Shown piece by piece: positions 19,388 through 28,930 of a stretch of 64,000 bases of DNA; position 1 is the first letter of the stretch; every line of letters starts with the position of its first letter. A model generated the notes under the pieces. It was not told the DNA's origin. It was given only the letters and a program-made list of their open reading frames with translations, and ran no database searches. The DNA lies in contig BAIF02000075.1 in assembly GCA_000509105.1 (NCBI GenBank), positions 1 through 64,000 on the forward strand, read 5' to 3'. The position numbers were made by a program, and so were the translations under genes. This stretch comes from Clostridiales bacterium VE202-21. GTDB taxonomy: Bacteria; Bacillota; Clostridia; Lachnospirales; Lachnospiraceae.

Positions 19388-20527
19388 ATGAAAATCAGGG
19401 AAGTTAAAGTCTATATTGTCAGTCAGGACTTAGGTGAAAAAAGTTTTTGCTATTCTCAGGCGTGGTATAACAGTAGGACAATCATGTTGGTTGAAATATT
19501 GACAGAAGATGGTCTCAGTGGATTTGGGGAGGCTTTTGGCAATGCATATATTAATAGTGTCATCGTTGAAAAAGTGTACAAACCACGGCTAATTGGACGG
19601 AATGTATTTGAAAGCGGAAGTATATGGGATGATTTATATAATATTTTACGGGACTGCGGTCAAAAAGGTTCCTGCGTACAGGCATTGAGCGCAATCGACA
19701 ATGCACTCTGGGATTTAAAAGGGAAGTATGTGCACCTTCCTGTATACACGCTGCTCGGCGGTGCAAGGCGAGAAAAGATAATCCCATATGCCACTGGGCT
19801 CTACCACAGTATAAGTCCCCGTTTGGAAAAAGAATTGGCGGAAGAAGCGGTATCTTATGTGGATGCAGGCTTTCAGGCGATTAAAATGAAAGTGGGATTT
19901 GGAGTAGAAAAGGATATTCAGTTGGTGAAAAGAATTCGTTCAGAAATCGGCTCCAAAATAAAGCTTATGATTGATGCAAACCATGCATACAACGCACTTT
20001 CAGCAATAAAGCTGGCAAAAGGAGTAGAAGAATATGACATTACCTGGTTTGAAGAACCTGTGCCGCCGGAGGACTATGCGGGGTATTGTGAAGTGAAGCG
20101 GGAAGTATCTATCCCCATTGCCGGTGGTGAGGCTGAGTTTACAGCATATGGATTTCGGTCTTTCGTTCAGCAGCGGTGTGCAGATATTGTTCAGCCGGAC
20201 TGTAGTTCCACAGGTGGTCTGTCTGAGTTTATGAAAATAATGGTGATGGCTAAGCTTGAAAATATTCAATGTTATCCCCATGTGTGGGGGAGCGCAGTTG
20301 CTGTATCTGTGGGCATAAATGCTGCTTTTGCAATGCCGGATTTTCCGGAAAGCTTAAATCCGGCTGCTGTATATTTGGAATTAGACAGAACTCCCAATAT
20401 TTTCAGGGAAGAGTTATCGATGAATAGTCTGCATATAGACAATGGTTATCTTATTCGACATGAACATGAAGGGCTGGGACTTGCGATAGACAGAAAATTG
20501 ATTGAAAGATATCAGATAAATAATTAG
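19388..20527 (+). CDS. Enolase-superfamily cycloisomerase (galactarolactone / anhydrogalactonate type)
   Basis: Mandelate racemase/enolase superfamily, 379 residues. The KxK acid/base pair is in AIKMKVGFG, metal ligands in MIDANHAY, WFEEPVPPE and IAGGEAEF, and the catalytic His in YPHVWGSA. Features such as LRDCGQKG, ALSAIDNALWDLKGK, YATGLY and ELDRTPNIFR match my memory of D-galactarolactone cycloisomerase (Gci) of Agrobacterium. In a block with aldehyde dehydrogenase, 2-keto-3-deoxysugar kinase and aldolase, it could open 3,6-anhydro-D-galactonate to 2-keto-3-deoxy-D-galactonate. Start ATG 19388 is preceded by GAAGGGAGGG; an in-frame ATG at 19310 would overlap the upstream gene by 61 bases. 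Family certain, substrate inferred. Confidence 0.88.
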   Translation: MKIREVKVYIVSQDLGEKSFCYSQAWYNSRTIMLVEILTEDGLSGFGEAFGNAYINSVIVEKVYKPRLIGRNVFESGSIWDDLYNILRDCGQKGSCVQALSAIDNALWDLKGKYVHLPVYTLLGGARREKIIPYATGLYHSISPRLEKELAEEAVSYVDAGFQAIKMKVGFGVEKDIQLVKRIRSEIGSKIKLMIDANHAYNALSAIKLAKGVEEYDITWFEEPVPPEDYAGYCEVKREVSIPIAGGEAEFTAYGFRSFVQQRCADIVQPDCSSTGGLSEFMKIMVMAKLENIQCYPHVWGSAVAVSVGINAAFAMPDFPESLNPAAVYLELDRTPNIFREELSMNSLHIDNGYLIRHEHEGLGLAIDRKLIERYQINN

Positions 20528-20594
20528 TCTGCAATGTCTTTGTTATGCATTATGAGAAGTTACTTCGAATCACACAAAGCAAAGGAGTAAATGT

Positions 20595-21737
20595 ATGAAA
20601 ATTATAAATATTAAAACATTTCATGTAAAGCCTCGGTGGATGTTTGTAAAAGTGGAGACAGATGAGGGTGTAACCGGGTGGGGTGAAGCAATGCTTGAAG
20701 GAAGGGCGACTGTGGTCGAGAATGCAGTCCATACTCTGGGAACCTGTATAAAAGGCAAGAACCCCATGAATATTGAGGCCTTATGGCAGATAATGTACAA
20801 AGGCGGATTTTACCGCGGGGGCGCGATACTTTGCAGTGCAGTCAGCGGAATCGAACAGGCTCTTTGGGATATTAAGGGGAAGGCCCTGGGCGTGCCGATA
20901 TGGCAGCTCTTAGGCGGTGCATGCAGGAATAAGATACTAATGTATGCACATATTACCCCGACAGTCAACCCGACCACTGAGGAACTTTGCGAGAAGGCGC
21001 AGTTAAGGGTAAGACAAGGATTCAAAGCTCTGAAGACCGTTTTAGATTATCCGTTTTTGCATATTGATACTCCAAAAAAAACAGATGAATATGTGGAGAA
21101 ATTCGGGGAATTAAGAAAAGCCGTTGGTAAAGACATTCATATAGCCATTGATTTTCATGGAAGGGTTTCGCCCGCAATGGCAAAAAGGTTATGTCAAAAA
21201 TTAGAAAAGTATGACCCGATGTTTGTGGAAGAGCCTGTTCTGCCGGAAAATACAGATGAGCTGCTGAGGGTCGCGGAATCGACCAGTATACCAATTGCTA
21301 CAGGTGAACGGCTATTTACCACGTGGGGATATAGGGAGCTTCTTAAGCGCGGCGGAGTGCAGGTGCTGCAGCCGGATTTATGTCATTGCGGGGGGATTCT
21401 GCAGGCATTTAAGATTGCCGCCATGGCGGAGAACAACTATTGCTCCATTGCGCCCCATAATCCATTGGGACCTCTTTCACTGGCGTCATGCCTGCAGCTG
21501 GATGCCTGCATTCCGAATTTTACTGCACAGGAGCATCTGACACTTCCTGAAAAGACAGAGCTTGGCGTTCAATTATTAAAGCAGCCATTTAAAATTGAAG
21601 ACGGTTATATCCCTGTTCCGCAGGGAGCCGGTCTGGGAGTTGAAGTGGATGAGGAGCAGGTCAGGAAAATGGAATATGACGGGCGCTGGATGAATCCTGT
21701 TGAGTTTCATGAGGACGGCTCATTTGCAGAATGGTAG
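20595..21737 (+). CDS. dgoD: D-galactonate dehydratase-like enzyme
   Basis: 380 residues, very like E. coli DgoD throughout: KPRWMFVKVETDEGV, VEGRA-like LEGRATVVE, GFYRGGAIL, IDFHGRVSPAMAK, APHNPLGPL and the C-terminal W-NP-EDGSFAEW. Metal ligands are expected at the Asp of IDFHGR, Glu of VEEPVLPE and Glu of TGERLF; the His of DFHGR and of APHNPLG are the catalytic pair. It dehydrates D-galactonate to 2-keto-3-deoxy-D-galactonate, the same intermediate the preceding cycloisomerase would make, so the two converge on the kinase and aldolase downstream. AAAGGAG precedes ATG 20595. A related aldonate is possible as substrate. Confidence 0.85.
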   Translation: MKIINIKTFHVKPRWMFVKVETDEGVTGWGEAMLEGRATVVENAVHTLGTCIKGKNPMNIEALWQIMYKGGFYRGGAILCSAVSGIEQALWDIKGKALGVPIWQLLGGACRNKILMYAHITPTVNPTTEELCEKAQLRVRQGFKALKTVLDYPFLHIDTPKKTDEYVEKFGELRKAVGKDIHIAIDFHGRVSPAMAKRLCQKLEKYDPMFVEEPVLPENTDELLRVAESTSIPIATGERLFTTWGYRELLKRGGVQVLQPDLCHCGGILQAFKIAAMAENNYCSIAPHNPLGPLSLASCLQLDACIPNFTAQEHLTLPEKTELGVQLLKQPFKIEDGYIPVPQGAGLGVEVDEEQVRKMEYDGRWMNPVEFHEDGSFAEW

Positions 21738-21747
21738 GAGGAAGGAT

Positions 21748-22653
21748 ATGAAACATAATAAAATAAAGAATGGATATTGTGCTAAGGATGTGCCCTTACA
21801 AAAATTAACCCCGTATCTGTTTATTTTCCCGGCATTGTTACTGCTTGTTGCGCTCGTGGTTTATCCATTATTCTATGGTGCGGGAATCAGCCTGTTTGAT
21901 ACAGATCTGGGGGATAAATGGAACTTTGTCGGAATTGGAAATTATGCAGAGGTGTTTTCTGACAAGGTATTTTTAAAACAGATTCTGCTGACGCTGAAGT
22001 TCACAATTCTGGTTGTGGCGTTACATTTCGTAATAGGGATCCTGTTGGGAACCCTGTTGAATCAGAAAAAAAAGGGGATTGGAATTTTTAAGGTGATATT
22101 AATTCTGCCTTGGCTTTTTCCGGATGTTGTAGTGGCGTTGATTTTCAAATGGATTTATAATCCAATTTATGGGCTGCTGAACAGTTATCTTCAAAGATGG
22201 GGAATTATTGAACAGGGGATATCCTGGCTGGGGGACAGTACATATGCATTCATTATGGTCGTGGCCGTGGCAATATGGAAGGGATTTCCACTCGTTATGA
22301 TTAATGTACTTGCGGCGCTGCAGAGCGTGCCGGAGGATATATATGAAGCGGCAAAGATAGATGGAGCGAATAAACTGCAGACACTTTTCAGCATTGTGCT
22401 GCCCTCCATCAAACCTGTTTTATCGGCAACACTCATTCTGGATACAATCTGGTGGTTTAAACACTATACTATTGTGGCTCTTTTAACAGGAGGAGGCCCC
22501 GGGAGTGATACGTCGATTATCAGTTTAGAGATATATAAACAGGCATTTAGCTACTTTGACTTTGGGAAGGCTGCTGCAATGTCGGTAGTTGTATTTTTGA
22601 TATGTGTCCTGATAAGCAAGATGTATAGGAGGTTTTTGGAGAATGAGGACTAA
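21748..22653 (+). CDS. Sugar ABC transporter permease (MalF/UgpA type)
   Basis: Permease subunit of the second importer, 301 residues with six predicted helices (first: PYLFIFPALLLLVALVVYP) and EAA loop EAAKIDGANKLQTLFSIVLP. ATG 21748 is chosen because TAGGAGGAAGG lies immediately upstream and the previous stop is 11 bases away; an in-frame ATG at 21700 lies inside dgoD. Its 3' end overlaps the next permease by 11 bases. Confidence 0.92.
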   Translation: MKHNKIKNGYCAKDVPLQKLTPYLFIFPALLLLVALVVYPLFYGAGISLFDTDLGDKWNFVGIGNYAEVFSDKVFLKQILLTLKFTILVVALHFVIGILLGTLLNQKKKGIGIFKVILILPWLFPDVVVALIFKWIYNPIYGLLNSYLQRWGIIEQGISWLGDSTYAFIMVVAVAIWKGFPLVMINVLAALQSVPEDIYEAAKIDGANKLQTLFSIVLPSIKPVLSATLILDTIWWFKHYTIVALLTGGGPGSDTSIISLEIYKQAFSYFDFGKAAAMSVVVFLICVLISKMYRRFLENED

Positions 22654-23479
22654 GAGCAAGAAATTACTGGCAGGTATTGGTACGTATATAACTCTGGGGT
22701 TATTTGCTGTGGTGGTGCTGCTTCCGATTTTATGGATGCTGTCAACGTCCTTTAAGATTGAATCGGAAACAATCATAATTCCGCCCCGATGGATTCCGGA
22801 GACCTTTACCATCGAAGCGTATCAGCGCCTCTGGGAAGAATACCCGTTTTTGACATATTTTAAGAACAGCATTATCATAGTTTTAGGGTCGGTCATCGTG
22901 TCAGTCGCGTTTGCATGTCTGGCGGGCTATGGCGTTACAAGGTTTAAATTCAAGGGCAAAAAGGGATTTACTACCTTTTTGCTGGTAACGCAGATGTTTC
23001 CGTCAATCATGCTTTTGATTCCCTATTATAAAGTGCTGGATACCTATGGACTGAATGATTCATTGCTGGGAATGACGCTTGTTTACATATCCTTTACAAT
23101 ACCATTTTGCACTTGGATGATGATTGGCTTTTTTAAAACGATACCAACCTCATTGGATGAGGCTGCAATCATAGATGGCTGCAGCAGATGGAAAGTGTTC
23201 TTGAAGGTTATTCTTCCATTGACGCTGCCGGGAATCGCATCCTCAGCTATTTATGCTTTTATTACAGCATGGAATGAGTATATGTTTGCCCAGACCCTGC
23301 TGATATCACCGGAACTGAAAACGCTGCCTCTGGGTATAGCTGAACTAAATGGATTTTACAAGATATTGTGGAACGATATGATGGCAGCATCGGTTATTGC
23401 CAGCATTCCGCTTGTGATTTTGTTTGTTTTTATGCAGAAATATTTTGTGAGCGGCCTGACGGCGGGCGCCGTCAAATAG
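22643..23479 (+). CDS. Sugar ABC transporter permease (MalG/UgpE type)
   Basis: Second permease of the block (b) importer, 278 residues, six predicted helices and EAA loop DEAAIIDGCSRWKVFLKVILPL. ATG 22643 overlaps the end of the preceding permease and uses AGGAGG at 22627-22632, a sign of tight translational coupling. The cognate binding protein is three genes further on at 25134; no ATPase is present. Confidence 0.93.
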   Translation: MRTKSKKLLAGIGTYITLGLFAVVVLLPILWMLSTSFKIESETIIIPPRWIPETFTIEAYQRLWEEYPFLTYFKNSIIIVLGSVIVSVAFACLAGYGVTRFKFKGKKGFTTFLLVTQMFPSIMLLIPYYKVLDTYGLNDSLLGMTLVYISFTIPFCTWMMIGFFKTIPTSLDEAAIIDGCSRWKVFLKVILPLTLPGIASSAIYAFITAWNEYMFAQTLLISPELKTLPLGIAELNGFYKILWNDMMAASVIASIPLVILFVFMQKYFVSGLTAGAVK

Positions 23480-23516
23480 GAAAAACAGATGACTGATATA
23501 TGATAAGGAGGCAGAA

Positions 23517-24467
23517 GTGTTAGACATTATTACAGTGGGAGAAACATTAGTATCTTTTACACCTGAAGAAAAAGGGGATTTATGTTATGTAGATTATTTC
23601 AAAAAAAGAATCGCGGGCTCCGAAAGCAATGTAGCGATAGGCGCCTGCAAACTGCGTCATAGCGCCGGCTGGGTCAGCAGGCTTGGGGATGACAGTTTCG
23701 GCGATTATATACTAAACATGGTTCGCAGTGAAGGTGTTGATGTAGGCGGAGTGATACAATCTCAAAAAGAGAAAAATGCATTGATGTTTAAAGAAATCAG
23801 GCCTGGCAATGAAACGGCGGTTATGTACTACAGGAAGAACTCTGCTGCGAGCTGCATGAAGGTTTCTGATCTTAACATGGACTATATATTAGACGCCAGG
23901 ATGATATACCTATCGGGTATTACAAGCTGCCTGAGCGATACGTGCAGAGAATTGAATGAGTATATTATGGAGGAAGCGCAAAAGAGACAGATACCCGTTG
24001 CATTCGACCCGAATATTAGAAAAAAAATGTGGGAAGGGGGGAAATATAAGAAGAATTTGGGAAAAATGCTGCTCCGGGCGGATGTTGTTATGGCTGGCTT
24101 AGAAGAAATAGGGATGTTGTTTGATGTTCATGGGACAGAGGCAGCCGTCCGATACCTGACGGACAATGGGAGGGCAGGCAGCATCGCTGTCAAAAACGGG
24201 GGCAGCGGAGCAGTAGTAACAGACAGGCATACAACGAAGGCCGTTGCGCCGTATCCATGCAGAAGCGTTGATACAGTCGGTGCGGGGGATGCTTTTAATG
24301 CGGCTTTCCTGTGCGGACTTCTGGAAGGTAAGGATATCACGGTAAGCGGGTATATGGGGGTGGTTGCAGGCGCCCTTACTACGGAAACAGGAGGCGATAC
24401 AGAAGGGTTCCCCAAGTGGGAGCGTATGGACCGGATCTTGAATGGAGAAGCAGGGGTTTACCGCTGA
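23517..24467 (+). CDS. PfkB-family 2-keto-3-deoxysugar kinase
   Basis: Ribokinase/PfkB kinase, 316 residues, starting at GTG 23517 after AAGGAGGC. N-terminal sugar-binding signature GSESNVAIG and the C-terminal catalytic motif DTVGAGDAFNAAF, with the Asp of GAGDAF as base. Immediately before the KDPG-type aldolase and after two dehydratase-type enzymes that yield 2-keto-3-deoxy-galactonate, so phosphorylation to the 6-phosphate is the natural role (KdgK or DgoK-like function in a PfkB scaffold). Confidence 0.9.
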   Translation: MLDIITVGETLVSFTPEEKGDLCYVDYFKKRIAGSESNVAIGACKLRHSAGWVSRLGDDSFGDYILNMVRSEGVDVGGVIQSQKEKNALMFKEIRPGNETAVMYYRKNSAASCMKVSDLNMDYILDARMIYLSGITSCLSDTCRELNEYIMEEAQKRQIPVAFDPNIRKKMWEGGKYKKNLGKMLLRADVVMAGLEEIGMLFDVHGTEAAVRYLTDNGRAGSIAVKNGGSGAVVTDRHTTKAVAPYPCRSVDTVGAGDAFNAAFLCGLLEGKDITVSGYMGVVAGALTTETGGDTEGFPKWERMDRILNGEAGVYR

Positions 24468-24493
24468 TAAAAAATAAGGAAAGGAATGGAAGG

Positions 24494-25114
24494 ATGACAG
24501 ACATATTTAAAGATAACAGGGTATGTGTAATTATGAGGAATCTGCCGACAAAAGATATCAAAGATTTTGTGAAGGCAGTAAGCGAAGGCGGGATAAAACT
24601 ATTTGAAGTGACGATGAATACAGAGGATGCGCTACAGCAGATCAGACTGCTTAGGGCAGAGTTTGGCAGCGAAATCTTTGTAGGGGCAGGAACGGTTCTG
24701 AATAAAAAAATGTGTGAAACGGCCAGAGATGCCGGCGCACAGTTTTTTGTAACTCCTTCGGTGAATAGAGAGGTGCTGGAATTCTGCGTTGAAAGGAAAA
24801 TCCCGGTGCTGCCGGGGATTTATACGGCTTCCGAGGCGGCGGTATGCCTTGAATATGGGATACACAGGATGAAGTTCTTTCCTGCCGTGGGTGTTTCGGA
24901 AAATTATGTGAAAGCTTTACAGGGTCCCTTCCAGGAGGCCGAATTCTGGGCCGTGGGAGGGGTGTCTCTGGAAAATTTAGAAGACTATATGGCGCGTGGG
25001 TTTCAAGGGGTTGGCCTGGGATCGAGTTTTGTAGGTAAAGAGTTGCTGGAAGGAGGGCAGTGGGAAAAGATCAGAGAATATGTATCAAAAAGAATGAAGG
25101 AGATATTTGGTTAA
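24494..25114 (+). CDS. KDPG/KDPGal-type aldolase
   Basis: Class I aldolase of the KDPG/KHG family, 206 residues. Glu in LFEVTMNT, GAGTV (phosphate side) and the Schiff-base Lys in HRMKFFPAVG are all present, followed by AVGGVSLENL and GLGSSFVG. It cleaves 2-keto-3-deoxy-6-phosphosugar acid to pyruvate and glyceraldehyde-3-phosphate. ATG 24494 follows AAGGAATGGAAGG; an in-frame ATG at 24416 lies within the kinase gene. Stereochemistry (gluco versus galacto) cannot be read, but the dehydratases upstream suggest the galacto series. Confidence 0.92.
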   Translation: MTDIFKDNRVCVIMRNLPTKDIKDFVKAVSEGGIKLFEVTMNTEDALQQIRLLRAEFGSEIFVGAGTVLNKKMCETARDAGAQFFVTPSVNREVLEFCVERKIPVLPGIYTASEAAVCLEYGIHRMKFFPAVGVSENYVKALQGPFQEAEFWAVGGVSLENLEDYMARGFQGVGLGSSFVGKELLEGGQWEKIREYVSKRMKEIFG

Positions 25115-25133
25115 AAAATGAACAGGAGGAAAA

Positions 25134-26437
25134 ATGATGTTTACAGTAAAAAAAGTAAAGGCGGCAATTGTTGTGGGGATGTGTGCGGCCGTATTGGCAG
25201 GCTGTGGGAAAGGTGAAGCAGCGAAGACGGATGATAAGAAAGCGGAGGATCCTGGAAAGGTAAAGCTTACGCTTATGTCCTCTCTCCAGACGGAAACAGA
25301 GGCTGGACTTGAGAAAGCCATGGCAGATCAGTATATGAAAGAAAATCCGGATGTTGAGATTGAATTAATCGGTGTTCCGATGAACGAGATGTCCAAGAAA
25401 GTGATTGCCCTAAATACAAGCGATGATCTCCCGGATGCTTTTAGCATTGCCGCAGAGTTCATACCTGTTGCGGCAGAAATGGGAATTCTGGCGGACCATA
25501 CAGAACTTCTGGGAGAAGATTATCTGGAAGGGCTTGCGGATACAGTGATAGAAGAAGCCAGTATTGACGGCGTTATGAGAATGTCTCCCTGGTTTGTGAT
25601 ACCGACAGGTCTGGTTTACCGGGCGGATTGGTTGGAAGAAACGAACAGAGACGGCATAGAGACAATGGACGAATTCAAAGAGATCGCAAGGGAATTTACC
25701 AGAGATGGCCACTGGGGATTTAGTATGGTCGGAACAAACAACAGCTCAGGCGTATCAAGATTTTCACAGTTTGTTAAGGCATATGGCGTAGAAGAAGTAT
25801 TTCAGGATGAGTCAGGAAAATGGAAGACTGATCTGACAGGGGATAAATTTAAACAGGCCTTGCAGGACTTTGTGGATTTGGCAATTAAGGATAAGGTAGT
25901 ACCTCCGGGTGTGACAGAAACCGGATATCCGGAAGCTTCCTCTTACTTTGCGCAGGAACAGACAGGCCTGATGATTACCGGTTCTAATGCCCTTGGGGCG
26001 ATTTTAAGTGCAAACCCGGATTTGGAAGGAAAACTCGCCAGCGTCCCGGTTCCAAAAGAAGAGAGGCATTCAGCAGCGTTAAATGTGGGGGGATATGCCG
26101 TTACGAAATCATGTGAACATCCGGAGGAGATGGCGGATTTTCTCAAATTCCTTACGGATAAAGAGCAGGCCGTGCAGTTTGCCCTGGATACAGGAAGGCT
26201 TCCTGTAAACGATGAGGCATTAGAGGATGAGGCATTTAAAGATCCGGCGTTTCATGGTTTTATACAGGCCGTTAACCATGTGGTGCCTCAGAACAGATTC
26301 CCGAAGTATACGGAAGTATGGGATATTATGGGAGAAGCTATAATACTATGATGGGAAATGGGACTTCGATAGATGATGCTATGGCACAGGTAGAGGCCAG
26401 AATGGCAAAATTATTGGAAGAAGAAAACAAGCAGTAA
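25134..26437 (+). CDS. Solute-binding lipoprotein, C-terminus frameshifted
   Basis: Family 1 solute-binding protein of the block (b) importer. Lipobox VLAGCGKG near residue 23, then a charged linker and the usual two-lobe domain. The open frame stops at 26351 after GEAIIL, but the -1 frame continues in good family style (NTMMGNGTSIDDAMAQVEA ... EEENKQ) to TAA 26435-26437. One missing A in the run at 26342-26343 (ATAAT where ATAAAT is expected) accounts for it. The truncated form would lose about 31 residues of the C-terminal helices. RBS AGGAGG at 25124-25129 serves ATG 25134 or 25137. Confidence 0.82.
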
Positions 26438-26524
26438 AGTTCACACTGTATTTCTGGAAGAATGCCTTCATATTTGGTACAATAAATAAAAACAATTTTT
26501 ATCAGAGGATGAAAAAAGGAGATT

Positions 26525-27322
26525 ATGATGGCTGCCAGTGAACAGAAAAAAAACAGAACAGTAACCAGGACTTTGGAGATATTATCTTATATATCAAAGA
26601 AAAGTGAAGCATGTTCCATTGCAGAACTATACAAAGAATTGGGTATACCCAAAACAAGCGTATTTGATATCGTACATACTCTGGAGTTAGAAGGCGCATT
26701 GGAGTTTAACGAGCACACAAAGGGATTTTCGTTGGGAGTCCGGATGCTGGAGATTGGGATGGCTTATATGGCGAAGCAGGATGTCCATACAATAGTCCGG
26801 CCATATTTAAAGCAGCTAAGCGTACAGTTTGGGGAAACTGCCTATTTTGCTATACCAAGCGGAAGCCAGATCCTGTATATTGATAAAATAGAGGGGGCAT
26901 CGCCGCTTCGTACGAGCTGTGCCATAGGGGAGCGGAATGCACTTTACAGGACAGGGCTTGGAAAGGCGATGCTGGCAGTCAGACAGGATGATGAGGTGAT
27001 ACGCTTGCTGGACGGGGTGCCGTTTGTTCGAAAAACCCCCAATACAATTGTCAGCATTGAAGAACTGCTGAATGAATTACAAAGGATACGTGCCAGAGGA
27101 TATTCTATAGATAATGAAGAGGATAATGAAAATCTATTCTGCATTGCTGTTCCTGTCAGAAACAGACTTAGGGAATGTGTTGGAGCAATCAGTATTTCTG
27201 TGATTAAGCGTAAGGAACTGGATGAGAAGCTGGACGGGATTATCGGAGCAGTAACGAAAGCGGGGATTGAGATATCATGTAAGATGGGGTATGATTGTGT
27301 GGATTTGATGAAAATAGTTTAG
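26525..27322 (+). CDS. IclR-family transcriptional regulator
   Basis: 265 residues: winged helix-turn-helix (about 13-68, IAELYKELGIPKTSVFDIVHTL) and an IclR effector-binding domain (about 80-255) with LRTSCAIGERNALYRTGLGKAMLA. IclR proteins near 2-keto-3-deoxysugar genes often act as KdgR-type repressors. Its own extended -10 (TGG-TACAAT, 26475-26483) and AAAAGGAG precede ATG 26525, so it can be transcribed separately from block (b). Probable target is the inverted repeat at 17912; inducer unknown. Confidence 0.92.
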   Translation: MMAASEQKKNRTVTRTLEILSYISKKSEACSIAELYKELGIPKTSVFDIVHTLELEGALEFNEHTKGFSLGVRMLEIGMAYMAKQDVHTIVRPYLKQLSVQFGETAYFAIPSGSQILYIDKIEGASPLRTSCAIGERNALYRTGLGKAMLAVRQDDEVIRLLDGVPFVRKTPNTIVSIEELLNELQRIRARGYSIDNEEDNENLFCIAVPVRNRLRECVGAISISVIKRKELDEKLDGIIGAVTKAGIEISCKMGYDCVDLMKIV

Positions 27323-27367
27323 TTCCTGCTGATTCAGTGGAATGGCAGGATGGTATAGCGTAAAATA

Positions 27368-27414
27368 ATTTCGATGCTGAATTCAGATTGTTATCTGTAA
27401 GCATCGAAATTTTT
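27368..27414 (+). terminator. Rho-independent terminator after iclR-type gene
   Basis: Arms ATTTCGATGCT (27368-27378) and AGCATCGAAAT (27400-27410) pair perfectly, followed by TTTT. It closes block (b). Confidence 0.75.
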
Positions 27415-27469
27415 ATGCTCTAATCAGGTGTTAATTGATCTTTATTATTATTTGTAGATATTTGAACTT

Positions 27470-27483
27470 TTTCTATATAGAAA
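27470..27483. promoter_or_regulatory. Palindrome TTTCTATATAGAAA, candidate operator
   Basis: A perfect 14-bp palindrome 105 bases upstream of the third binding-protein gene, in an AT-rich 265-base gap. No confident promoter can be placed. It may be a target of the YesN-type regulator at 33715 or chance in AT-rich DNA. Confidence 0.25.
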
Positions 27484-27587
27484 TCAGTCAGTTAATATGG
27501 AATAATATCATATTTTATTGTCACCGATGTTGCTATATTGAACATAGATACTAATGAACCTGAAATGCAAGAAGGAGGTAAACAGTT

Positions 27588-28916
27588 ATGAAAAGAAGAA
27601 TCATCAGTTTGCTGCTATGTTCAATGATGCTGACAGCGTGCCTGACAGGATGCGGTCAGGGGCAAAAGGAGGTAAAACGTAAAGACGGAAAGAATGAGAA
27701 AGTATCGCTTACGTTTACTCACCTTTTCGTAGAAGGGGAATCGTGGAATGATGCAATCACTCCTGCGATAGAGCGGTTCAATAAGGATCATGCCAATTCG
27801 GCAGAAATTATAGTGGAGGAGATGCCTCAGGATGCATATATGACCCAGATTAATGCCCGCGGTACGGCGGATGACCTGTCTGAGCTTGTAATGGTAAAGG
27901 GAACCATGATGAAGGCTTTTTCTGATATTGGGGCAATCATTGAACTGACGGATGTATATAAAGACATTGGACTTGAACAGGTACTGCGGCCGGGTCTGAT
28001 TCAGGAAGGAACGAATATTGACGATGATGCCATTTACTCATTCCCTATTGCGTTAGGTACCTATGGATTTATCCTATACAATGAAAATATCTTCAAAGAG
28101 GCAGGCATCAGTGAATTTCCTGCGACACTGGACGCGTTTAATACTGCCTGTGCTAAATTAAGGGAATTGGGATATATACCGATGGCCTTGGGAGACAGGG
28201 ATCCCTGGGCGGCAGATTCTATCCTGTTCAGTGCATTTGTGAATAATTTCGTCGGGAATGAATGGTATCAGAATATTAGAAAATGTAATGGAAAAGCTAG
28301 TTTTACTGACAAAGAATTTGTAGATGCACTTGCCGCCTATCAGAATATTGCAAAGAATAATGGCTTTAATGACGATTTTGCAAGTATTAGTAATGACGAA
28401 CGTTTGGCATTATATACAAATGGGAAAGCCGCTATGATATCTGCTGGTGACTGGGAATGTAAGAATATAGATGGAATGTCGCCGGAAATTAGCTCAGTCA
28501 CAAAAGCAGCTCATTGGCCCGGCCCGGCTTCCGGCGGTAAAGCGGAAGCTTCCATTGTACAGTCAGCGGCATGGGGAATTGCTATGGGATCAAGAATTAC
28601 GGATGAACAAATGGAGGCGGCAAAAATATTTTTAAAAGATTATTTTTATACAGAAGAAACCGGGAAAATAATTGTGGAAGAAAATAATGAATTTACTGCA
28701 TGGGAAGTGGACTATGACGAATCTAAACTGGTGGCTCCGGCAGTAGAAATGAACAATAGGGTAAAAGACGGTACTGCATGTATGAATTGGGATTCCACAC
28801 TCGACCCCACAATAAAAGAAATATATCAGAGAGGGCTGCAGGAATTATTGATGCAGTCGATTGATCCAAAAGAGCTGGCGCAGAATATGCAGGATGAGTA
28901 TGAACTGCTGCAGTAA
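27588..28916 (+). CDS. Solute-binding lipoprotein, third sugar ABC importer
   Basis: 442 residues, family 1 type. Signal region KRRIISLLLCSMMLTACLTGCGQG gives a lipobox (LTGC) near residue 23. Conserved patterns include FPIALGTYGFILYNENIF around 155 and WAADS near 207. It is the first gene of block (c), with AGAAGGAGG upstream, followed by a stable hairpin and two permeases. With GH117 in the same block, an anhydro-galactose-containing oligosaccharide such as a neoagaro-oligosaccharide is the favoured ligand (inference). Confidence 0.92.
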   Translation: MKRRIISLLLCSMMLTACLTGCGQGQKEVKRKDGKNEKVSLTFTHLFVEGESWNDAITPAIERFNKDHANSAEIIVEEMPQDAYMTQINARGTADDLSELVMVKGTMMKAFSDIGAIIELTDVYKDIGLEQVLRPGLIQEGTNIDDDAIYSFPIALGTYGFILYNENIFKEAGISEFPATLDAFNTACAKLRELGYIPMALGDRDPWAADSILFSAFVNNFVGNEWYQNIRKCNGKASFTDKEFVDALAAYQNIAKNNGFNDDFASISNDERLALYTNGKAAMISAGDWECKNIDGMSPEISSVTKAAHWPGPASGGKAEASIVQSAAWGIAMGSRITDEQMEAAKIFLKDYFYTEETGKIIVEENNEFTAWEVDYDESKLVAPAVEMNNRVKDGTACMNWDSTLDPTIKEIYQRGLQELLMQSIDPKELAQNMQDEYELLQ

Positions 28917-28930
28917 AATTCCATTGACAG

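Noticed and set aside
27470..27483. Strong operator call for TTTCTATATAGAAA
   Set aside because: In a very AT-rich gap such palindromes arise by chance; kept only as a low-confidence site.
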